The notes under the pieces are model-generated. The model was not told the origin of the DNA. It did not search any database and saw only the letters and a list, made by a program, of their open reading frames with translations. A DNA stretch of 64,000 bases, taken from Lacisediminihabitans profunda. Lineage in GTDB: Bacteria; Actinomycetota; Actinomycetes; Actinomycetales; Microbacteriaceae. The position numbers and the translations under genes are program-made. Of the stretch, positions 55,327 to 64,000 are shown piece by piece. Every line of letters begins with the position of its first letter. Positions within the stretch are counted from its first letter, which is position 1. The stretch covers positions 124,001 to 188,000 of the forward strand of contig NZ_VRMG01000009.1 of assembly GCF_008040105.1 (NCBI RefSeq), given 5' to 3'.

Positions 55327-56504
55327 TCACGACTGTATTCGGCACGGCCGCGCCCGGTTTCGAGTCCGTTCGGTCGGCGTTCGAATCCGCCTTCGACGGG
55401 AAGCCCGACATGGGAGCGGCACTCAGCATTCGGCATCGAGGCCGGACTGTCGTAGACCTCTGGGGCGGCGTGGCTGACGAGCGTACCGGCGAGGCCTGGA
55501 CAGGCGACACTCCGAGTGTCATCTTCTCCTGCACCAAGGGTCTTTCCGCCATCCTCGCGGCACGGCTGGTGCAAGAGGGGCGCCTCGACTACCAGGCCGC
55601 CGTGACCGACTACTGGCCCGAGTTCGGTGCAGCAGGAAAAGAAGCGGTGAGGGTGAAAGACCTGCTGGCCCATCGCTCCGGCCTCTCGGCGCCGCGGGAG
55701 ATACTCACGACGGCCGACGTCGTCGATTGGTCGACGGTGACCTCTTATCTTGCGGCTCAGGCGCCGCTCTGGGAGCCGGATTCCGGCTGGGCGTACCATG
55801 CGATCACCCACGGCTGGCTGATCGGCGAAGTGGTCCGGCGAATCACCGGGCTGACTGTTGGCGAGTACTTCGAACAGTCCGTTGCGGGCCCCCTCGACGC
55901 AGACGCCTGGATCGGTCTGCCCGCCGCGCTGTCGATCAGTGTCGCGCACATGCAGGTCGGATCGACCCTCGCTGAGTTGGTCCTGAACCAGGCCGAGGCC
56001 CGACGGCCGGGCCGTGTCGATTGGTCGGAGCGGGCCATGACCCTGGGCGAGGCCTTCCCTGCGGCCCTCGTGGGTGATGCCGTCGGCTTCAACGATCCTC
56101 GAGTACAGGAAGCGGAGATTCCCGGGGCCGGAGGAATCTCGAGCGCGCGCGCTCTGGCGAAAATCTGGTCCGCGACAGTCCACGAGACCGAAGGAGTCCG
56201 CCTTCTGGATGACCCCACTCTGAGAGAAGCCACCCAGGTGCAGAGCGAGGGACCTCCGGTCCTGGATGTTCCAGGACCCTGGCCGCGGTGGGGCATGGGC
56301 TTCCAGCTCGACTCAGAGGCGCGGCGGTATCTCACTCCATCCGGATTCGGCCATGACGGCGCCGGTGGACAGGTCGCTTTCGCCGACCCGGCCCTGGGTG
56401 TCGGCTTCGCGTTCCTCACCAATCTGATGGAGGGGATCGATGATTTCCGCGGGACGGCCATCATCGATGCCCTTCGCGCCGTGTTGCGGCCCGGGTCCGA
56501 CTGA
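55323..56504 (+). CDS. Serine hydrolase (class C beta-lactamase/esterase family)
   Basis: 393 aa, GTG start overlapping the glycosidase stop (GTGA). Active-site SxxK is in VIFSCTKGLSAILAARLVQE, the Tyr motif is WAYHAITHGWLIGEVVRRI (YxH rather than YxN) and a His/Gly-rich FGHDGAGGQVAF replaces KTG. This matches family VIII esterases/penicillin-binding-like hydrolases, probably an esterase or deacylase of the imported glycan, not a resistance enzyme. No signal peptide. Confidence 0.85.
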   Translation: MITTVFGTAAPGFESVRSAFESAFDGKPDMGAALSIRHRGRTVVDLWGGVADERTGEAWTGDTPSVIFSCTKGLSAILAARLVQEGRLDYQAAVTDYWPEFGAAGKEAVRVKDLLAHRSGLSAPREILTTADVVDWSTVTSYLAAQAPLWEPDSGWAYHAITHGWLIGEVVRRITGLTVGEYFEQSVAGPLDADAWIGLPAALSISVAHMQVGSTLAELVLNQAEARRPGRVDWSERAMTLGEAFPAALVGDAVGFNDPRVQEAEIPGAGGISSARALAKIWSATVHETEGVRLLDDPTLREATQVQSEGPPVLDVPGPWPRWGMGFQLDSEARRYLTPSGFGHDGAGGQVAFADPALGVGFAFLTNLMEGIDDFRGTAIIDALRAVLRPGSD

Positions 56505-56536
56505 GGGGGCCGTCGGCTCTGCGGGTTCCTGCGCAT

Positions 56537-57544
56537 TCACGGTCTCGAGGGCGCGCTGCTCTCCCGAAGGATCAACGCGTGGGGGGCGATCACCAGGGCG
56601 GCGGACTCCGCCGTGCCCGAGAGCTTGCGTTCGACGAGCCCCAGGGCCGTGCGTGCGATGAAACGCTTGTCGGGGCTGATGGTGGTCAGTGATGGTGTGC
56701 TGAACGCGCCGTCCTCGATGTCGTCGAAGCCGACGACGGCCACGTCGTGCGGCACCCGTACGCCGCGGGTGGCGAGGGTGCGCAGCGCGCCGAGGGCCAG
56801 AGGGTCGGAGAAGCAGAACACGGCATCCGGCGGATCCGGGCGGTCGAGCAGGCGCGCCATCGCCGCCGCCCCGTCGGCACGGCGGAACCTGTCGACGTGC
56901 TCCACGATTGACTCCGATTCGCCCAGCCCGGCATCCCGGAGCGCGTCGTGGTAACCGGCGAGGCGCTGCGAGCTCGAGCCGTGGTCGGTGCCCTTCGTGC
57001 CGATGGCGGCGATGCGGCGCCTGCCGGACTCGAAGAGGTGCCTCACCGCTTGCCGTGACGCCAGGCGGTTGTCGATCATGACGTGGTCGAAGCGCGGGAA
57101 CGGATTCTCGCCCAGGAAGACGAGGGGGCGATCGTCCGAAATCGCGTCGAGATGCGCCGGCGTGAGCGCGAGCGGACTGATGACGAGGGCGTCGAAGAGT
57201 GAACCGTACTCGGTGCGGTCGATGAGGTAGCGCTCTCGCTCCAGATCGCCGTCGGTCTGGTCGATGACCACGGTGAGGCCGCGCGAGGCTCCCTCTTCGA
57301 CGAAGGCCCGAGTCAGCTCGGCAAAGTACGGGGTGTCGAGCTCCGGCAGAACGAGCCCGATCAACCCGGACCGGCCGCGCTTGAGGCTGCGGGCCAGTTC
57401 GCTCGGCCGATAATCCAGATCGGCGATCGCCTGCAGCACCCGGGCCCTCGTCGCTTCGGCGACGTGGGCGTAACCGTTGACCACATTGCTGACCGTGCGC
57501 ACGGACACGCCTGCTGCCCTGGCCACGTCTCGCCGACTGCCCAT
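56537..57544 (-). CDS. LacI-family transcriptional repressor
   Basis: 335 aa from ATG 57544 (MGSRRDVARAAGVSVRTVSN), which places the HTH at the very N-terminus; hinge helix SELARSLKRGR. The sensor domain runs GLIGLVLPELDTPYFAELTR to VPHDVAVVGFDDIEDGAFST. Divergent from the GH2-GH78 operon, with operators at 57569-57583 and 57608-57623. Probably induced by a rhamnoside- or galactoside-derived sugar. Confidence 0.92.
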   Translation of the reverse strand: MGSRRDVARAAGVSVRTVSNVVNGYAHVAEATRARVLQAIADLDYRPSELARSLKRGRSGLIGLVLPELDTPYFAELTRAFVEEGASRGLTVVIDQTDGDLERERYLIDRTEYGSLFDALVISPLALTPAHLDAISDDRPLVFLGENPFPRFDHVMIDNRLASRQAVRHLFESGRRRIAAIGTKGTDHGSSSQRLAGYHDALRDAGLGESESIVEHVDRFRRADGAAAMARLLDRPDPPDAVFCFSDPLALGALRTLATRGVRVPHDVAVVGFDDIEDGAFSTPSLTTISPDKRFIARTALGLVERKLSGTAESAALVIAPHALILRESSAPSRP

Positions 57545-57568
57545 CACGCCCTCCGGTACAACTCTATA

Positions 57569-57623
57569 TTGCATCGAGGCAAACGCCGCGCTACCGTGGA
57601 GTCACAGTTTGCCTCGAGGCAAA
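57569..57623. promoter_or_regulatory. Two palindromic LacI operators
   Basis: TTTGCCTCGAGGCAAA at 57608-57623 is a perfect 16-bp palindrome; TTGCATCGAGGCAAA at 57569-57583 differs at one position in its left arm. Both have the central CG of LacI-family operators. Centres are about 40 bp apart, on the same face of four helix turns. Confidence 0.9.
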
Positions 57624-57645
57624 GAGGATTCGGGAGAACTCCACC

Positions 57646-57747
57646 GTGCAGCTGACCCTGTGCAACTTCCAGAGCACGGCGGTCAACCAGTACGACCTCC
57701 TGTTCATGGACATCCTCCTCATCACCATCCCCCCGCTCGTGCTCTAG
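57646..57747 (+). pseudogene. Remnant of a MalG-type sugar permease (C-terminal fragment)
   Basis: 33 codons: LTLCNFQSTAVNQYDLLFMD then ILLITIPPLVL and a stop. It aligns without gaps to the C-terminal part of the complete MalG-type permease at 53454-54278 (LGAFQGQYIDALPLLFAAAL then IVMLPTIII), sharing Leu, Phe-Gln, Leu-Leu-Phe, Leu and Pro. Everything N-terminal and the last about 20 residues are missing. It lies between the LacI operators and GH2, so a former importer operon was probably deleted, leaving this scar. Confidence 0.7.
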
Positions 57748-57750
57748 GGG

Positions 57751-59621
<1,871 letters not shown>

Positions 59622-59625
<4 letters not shown>

Positions 59626-62192
59626 CCGCCACCGTCACGTCCGTCACGGTCGAGCTGCGAACGGACAGCGACGATGTCGCGATCTCGACGCCGCGTCTGA
59701 GCTGGACCACCGCCTCGACCACCGGCGAGTGGACCCAGGTCGGTGCCGAGATCGAACTCGACGGCGAGCACCTCTCGGCCGTCGACGGTCGCGATTCCGT
59801 GCTCGTCGCGTGGCCGTTCGCGCCGATCGTGCCGCGGTCCCGGCACGCCGTGCGCGTGCGAGTCACCGGAAACGACGGGGTGGTGTCCGAATGGAGCGAA
59901 CCGCGCGAGTTTGTCGCCGCGTTCCTGGCCGACGGCGAGTGGGTGGCACCCCTGGTCGGTCTGGCCTCGCCGGAGCGTGTCGCTCAGCCTGCCCTGTTGC
60001 GCACCGAGTTCATGATCGCGGCCCCGCTCGTGCGGGCGACGCTGTACGCGACCGCGCACGGTGCGTACCAGGTGCAGATCAACGGCCGGGAGGTCGACGA
60101 CCAGATCCTCAAGCCGGGCTGGACGCCGTATCCGCGTCGCCTCATCCACGAGAGCACCGACGTCACCGCGCTGATCGCGGTCGGCGCGAACGCGATCGGC
60201 GTGCAGATCGCCGGTGCCTGGTACACCGAGCGCTACGGCTTCCGCGTGACATCGCCCCCGTTCTATGGCGAGCAACCCGCGGCGGCGCTGCAGTTGGCGA
60301 TCGAGTACGCCGACGGGTCCACCGACAGGATCGTGACCGGGCCGGACTGGCGGGCGACCGGAGAGGGACCCATCGTCGCGTCCGGCATCTACGACGGCGA
60401 GTCCCACGACGCACGTCGCGAGCAGGATGGATGGGCGCAGGCCGGCTTCGATGACGGCGGCTGGCACGCGGTCCGTCTCGACTCCGACCCGATGCCGGTG
60501 CCCACGGCCAGGACCTCGCCGGCGGTTCGCGCGATCGAGGAACGCGCGGTCGAGGAGGAGCTCGTCTCGGCGTCTGGCCAGCGCATCCTCGACTTCGGAC
60601 AGAATCTCGTCGGACGGCTGCGCATCCGCGTCCGCGGAGAGGCCGGGACCGTCGTGACACTGCGACACGCCGAGGTGCTCGAGCACGGAGAACTCGGCGT
60701 TCGACCGCTTCGCCTTGCCAAGGCCACCGACACGTACACCCTCCGGGGTGTGGACGAGGAGGTCTGGGAACCGGCCTTCACCTTCCACGGTTTCCGCTAC
60801 GCGCAGGTGACCGGCCTGCCAGAGCCGATCGACGGCGACGACGTGACCGCTGTCGTGATCCACAGCGACATGCGTCGCACCGGATGGTTCGAGAGTTCGC
60901 ACGAGATGCTCAACCGCCTGCACGAGAACGTGGTCTGGGGCATACGAGGCAACTTCCTCTATCTGCCCACCGACTGTCCCCAGCGGGACGAGCGCCTGGG
61001 CTGGACTGGCGACATCCAGGTCTTCGCTCCCACGGCCAGCTTCGTCTACGACACGAACGCGTTCCTCACGTCGTGGTCGGTCGATCTCGCGATGGAGCAG
61101 GACGCGGCCGGCGGGGGCATCGTGCCGTTCGTCATCCCCGACGTGCTGCACGACGCCGCCACGCCAGCCGCGGCCTGGGGCGATGCGGCGACGGTCGTGC
61201 CGACCGTGCTGCACGAGCGGTTCGGCGACATCGGAGTGCTGGAGACGCAGTTCGACAGCATGCGAGGGTGGGCGGACTGCCTCCTCGCGCTCGCCGGAGA
61301 CCGGATGCTGTGGGAGGGCGGCTTCCAATTCGGAGACTGGCTCGATCCCACCGCGCCGCCGCACGACGCGGCCCTGGCCAAGACCGACCCGCACATCGTC
61401 GCGAGCGCCTACCTGTACCGGTCGGTCGATTTCACCGCCCGGGCAGCTGCGATCCTGGGCCGGCACGCCGACGCCGAACGCTACGCGGCGCTCGCCGAGA
61501 GGGTGCGTGCGGCGTTCCTGAGCGAGTACGTCACCGAGACCGGGCGCATGATGTCCGACGCGCAGACGGCGTACGCCCTGGCGATCGTCTTCGGGCTGTC
61601 CGGATCGAGCGCACAGCGCGCCGGGATGGGGCAACGGCTCGCCGAACTGGTCAGCGAGAACGGGTACCGCATTGGAACCGGTTTCGTCGGGACCCCGCTG
61701 ATCGCCGATGCGCTGACCGCGACCGGCCACCTGGACGTCGCCGGGCGGCTGCTCACCCAGACGGAGAACCCGTCCTGGCTGTACCCGGTGACCATGGGGG
61801 CGACCACCATCTGGGAGCGCTGGGACAGCATGCTCGAGGACGGTTCGATCAACCCCGGCGAGATGACGTCGTTCAACCACTACGCGCTGGGCGCCGTGGC
61901 CGACTGGCTCCATCGCACCGTTGCGGGCCTCGCGCCGGCCGCACCGGGTTACCGCGTCATCCGCATCGCGCCCCAGCCGCTCGCCGAGCTCGACCACGCG
62001 ACCGCGAGCCTCGACACCCCGTATGGTCCGGCTCGCGTGGCCTGGCGTCGTGAGGGCGACCGCGTGGTGGTGGAGGCCGAGGTGCCGGCCAACACCACGG
62101 CAGAGGTCATTCTGCCGGGGCGCGAGCCGATCGCGGTGGGCTCGGGCGCCCATACCTGGACGGTGGACTCCGCGCCGCCGTCAGGGTCGTAG
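59622..62192 (+). CDS. Alpha-L-rhamnosidase (GH78)
   Basis: 856 aa, no signal peptide. N-terminal beta-sandwich domains (about 1-330; bac_rhamnosid_N VRATLYATAHGAYQVQINGR) precede an alpha/alpha barrel with YLPTDCPQRDERLGWTGDIQ (general acid region), DAAGGGIVPFVIPDVL, AWGDAATVVPTVL and TTIWERWDSM (general base Glu region), then a C-terminal beta domain. It releases terminal alpha-L-rhamnose from plant glycosides or polysaccharides such as rhamnogalacturonan. Start ATG overlaps the GH2 stop. Confidence 0.93.
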
Positions 62193-62450
62193 CTGCTCGG
62201 ATGCGTACCGACTCGGGGGAATGTCGTGCACGGAGGTGAACACTCGAGGGGCACGACCGGAACCGAGAAGTCGTGCCACGGAATGAGGTGGATGGTGCCG
62301 ATGTGAAACGGGACTGATCGTCGGGCCGATAGTCGACGTCGTGGTGGATGTGCTCGTCGGAGTAGACCTCACTCGCCCGCTGACCGGTCGGATCGCCGGG
62401 CCGTCGGGACGGGCGTGTCCATCCATGCCCTGGCGGTCTAGGGTGACGGA

Positions 62451-64000
62451 ATGGCAAAGCTCGACGAGGCGACTGTTGACGTGCTGATCGTGGGCGCCGG
62501 CCCCACGGGACTGGCGCTCGCCGGCGAGCTTCACGCCCGTGGCGTGAGCTTCCGGATCATCGACCGGGCGCCCACCGCGGTGCACGAGTCGCGCGCTCTC
62601 GCGATCCAGGCCCGCACGCTCGAGGTACTCGCCCGTCACGGCGCGAGCGAAGAGCTCGTCGCCGCCGGCGACACCGCCGCCGTTCTCGTGATGCACTTCT
62701 CGAACCGCACGACCGAGCTGAAGCTCTTCGGCGAGGGGGCGGGCGAGACCGCCTTCCCGTACCTGCTCTTTCTCTCGCAGGCCGAGACGGAGAGGATTCT
62801 CGCCCGTCGCCTCACCGAGTCCGGGGTCGTGATCGAGCGTGGTGTGGAGCTGGTCGGGCTCGACCAGAGTGGGGGCGACGTCACCTGCACGCTTCGCGGT
62901 GAGTCCGGCGAATGGCGAGTGCGAAGCCGCTACGTGGTGGGATGCGACGGCGCCCACAGCGTCGTGCGGCACGCGAGCGGGATCGGTTTTTCCGGCTCGG
63001 CCTTTCCGCAGACCTTTGTTCTCGCCGATGTCGAGGCGGACGGACTTCCGGTCGGACTCCTGCACGCGTTCCCGGCCCGGGAGGGGATGCTCTTCCTCTT
63101 TCCGCTGGGCTCGCCGGCCACCTGGCGGATCCTGGTCATGGTGCCGCCGGGCCTCAAGCTCGGAGAGCCGTCGCTGGCGTCCGTTCAGGCGATGGTCGAC
63201 CCGTACACCGGCGGTCGGGTGAGGCTCCACGATCCCGTCTGGCTGACGAACTTCTCCGTGCAGAGCCGTCGGGCCGACCGCTTTCGAGCGGGCCGGGTGT
63301 TCCTCGCGGGTGATGCCGCCCACATCCACAGCCCGGCCGGGGCGCAGGGGATGAACACCGGGATCCAGGATGCCGTGAACCTCGGCTGGAAACTCGCCCT
63401 CGTGACGTCGGGGCTCGCGCGCGACGACCTCCTCGACAGCTACGAGGCCGAACGGCTGCCGGTCGCCAGGTCGGTTCTTCGAACGACCAACCGCGCCTTC
63501 CGGGTGGCCACGTCGACGAACGGGCTCATGCGGTTCTTCCGACCGCGGGTGGCGGCCGTGGCTGTGCCCCTCGTCATTCGGATACCCGCCTTGCGCCGGC
63601 TCGGCTTTCGAGCGATCTCGCAGTTGGGCATTCGATACCCTGGGAGCCCGCTCTCCGTCGCGGGGCGTCCGCCGCTCAGAGGCGGACCGCGCCCCGGTGA
63701 TCGTCTGCCTGACTCGGGCATCGTCGTCAACGGCGTCCCCACGACGATTCAGCGGAGCCTGTCCTCGACGCACTTCCAGCTGGTGCTCTGCGGCCCGCTG
63801 ACGGGATGGGGCGATCGACGGGAATTCGATGCGCTCTGGGGGCGGGTGGTGCGCACCGCCCGGCTGAGTGCCGGAGCCGAGCGGGACGTGTGGGTGGATT
63901 CGACCAGGGGGGCGCTGCGCCGGCTGGGCCTCGGCGAGGGGGAGACTGCGCACTACCTCGTGCGGCCGGACGGGTACATCGGCTACGGCGCGCGGGGCAC
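62451..64000 (+). CDS. FAD-dependent aromatic monooxygenase (PheA/TfdB family), incomplete at window end
   Basis: At least 516 codons, cut by the window edge. FAD-binding Rossmann motif DVLIVGAGPTGLALAGELHA at the N-terminus, the DG motif VVGCDGAHSVVRHASG near 165, and the second FAD motif VFLAGDAAHIHSPAGAQGMN then TGIQDAVNLGWKLAL near 285. This is the class A flavoprotein hydroxylase family that hydroxylates phenols or polyketides using NAD(P)H and O2. A basic membrane-like stretch near 350 (RVAAVAVPLVIRIPALRRL) is unusual. The substrate is unknown. Confidence 0.88.
   Translation, partial: MAKLDEATVDVLIVGAGPTGLALAGELHARGVSFRIIDRAPTAVHESRALAIQARTLEVLARHGASEELVAAGDTAAVLVMHFSNRTTELKLFGEGAGETAFPYLLFLSQAETERILARRLTESGVVIERGVELVGLDQSGGDVTCTLRGESGEWRVRSRYVVGCDGAHSVVRHASGIGFSGSAFPQTFVLADVEADGLPVGLLHAFPAREGMLFLFPLGSPATWRILVMVPPGLKLGEPSLASVQAMVDPYTGGRVRLHDPVWLTNFSVQSRRADRFRAGRVFLAGDAAHIHSPAGAQGMNTGIQDAVNLGWKLALVTSGLARDDLLDSYEAERLPVARSVLRTTNRAFRVATSTNGLMRFFRPRVAAVAVPLVIRIPALRRLGFRAISQLGIRYPGSPLSVAGRPPLRGGPRPGDRLPDSGIVVNGVPTTIQRSLSSTHFQLVLCGPLTGWGDRREFDALWGRVVRTARLSAGAERDVWVDSTRGALRRLGLGEGETAHYLVRPDGYIGYGARG

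Noticed and set aside
55323-56504. Antibiotic-resistance beta-lactamase
   Set aside because: No signal peptide, YxH instead of YxN and no KTG; the context is sugar uptake, so an esterase-type hydrolase is more likely.
62193-62450. Possible degraded gene in the GH78-monooxygenase gap
   Set aside because: Minus-strand frames give short stretches resembling protein (for example IGTIHLIPWHDFSVP) but no full domain; too weak to call.

Overview
The window is a high-GC actinobacterial chromosome segment centred on the replication origin. Gene order (parB-parA-rsmG-jag-yidC-yidD-rnpA-rpmH | dnaA-oriC-dnaN-gnd-recF-dciA-gyrB-gyrA-DUF3566-tRNA-Ile-tRNA-Ala, then ppiA, rhomboid, crgA, class E sortase, trpG/pabA and the pknB-pknA-pbpA-rodA-pstP-fhaB-fhaA block) is typical of Actinobacteria. 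gnd between dnaN and recF and the overall content suggest the family Microbacteriaceae. That placement is inference from gene order; no 16S gene is present.

Region 1 (1-16.5 kb) is the origin core. Genes left of dnaA run leftward and genes right of it run rightward. Two near-consensus parS sites lie in the parA 5' part and at the rsmG/jag junction. DnaA boxes lie upstream of dnaA and in the dnaA-dnaN gap, with an AT-rich stretch next to dnaN. Region 2 (16.7-32.4 kb) has an MBL-fold RNase-like protein, a small membrane protein, cyclophilin, rhomboid, CrgA, sortase and glutamine amidotransferase. These are followed by a seven-gene leftward operon for Ser/Thr phospho-signalling and cell-wall elongation/division, in which almost every junction overlaps, and an MFS transporter.

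Region 3 (32.5-48.3 kb) is a 15.7-kb integrated element in a tRNA-Leu(CAG) gene. It is bounded by a 22-bp direct repeat of the tRNA 3' end (32540-32561 and 48266-48287). It carries a tyrosine integrase beside attL, divergent regulators with repeated operators, a phage-type replication organiser, three excisionase-like HTH proteins, a short rightward run ending in a tail-fibre-like protein with an S74-type chaperone domain, a leftward cargo block, a second tyrosine recombinase and a four-gene leftward set of unknowns. The cargo block encodes a NYN nuclease, a membrane protein, a DUF3800 protein and a proteasome-beta-like Ntn hydrolase with a SEC-C zinc finger. I see no terminase, portal, capsid or tape-measure gene, so a phage satellite or other defective/mobilised element fits better than a complete prophage. 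The Ntn-hydrolase/DUF3800 pair is the most novel-looking unit in the window.

Region 4 (48.3-64 kb) is accessory carbohydrate metabolism. It holds an aquaglyceroporin, then a LacI-controlled ABC sugar importer (binding protein plus two permeases, no ATPase) with a beta-propeller glycosidase and a serine hydrolase, then a second LacI repressor with palindromic operators, a GH2 glycosidase and a GH78 alpha-L-rhamnosidase. A 33-codon remnant of a MalG-type permease sits between the second operator and GH2, suggesting that this locus once had its own importer. The window ends inside an FAD-dependent aromatic monooxygenase-type gene.
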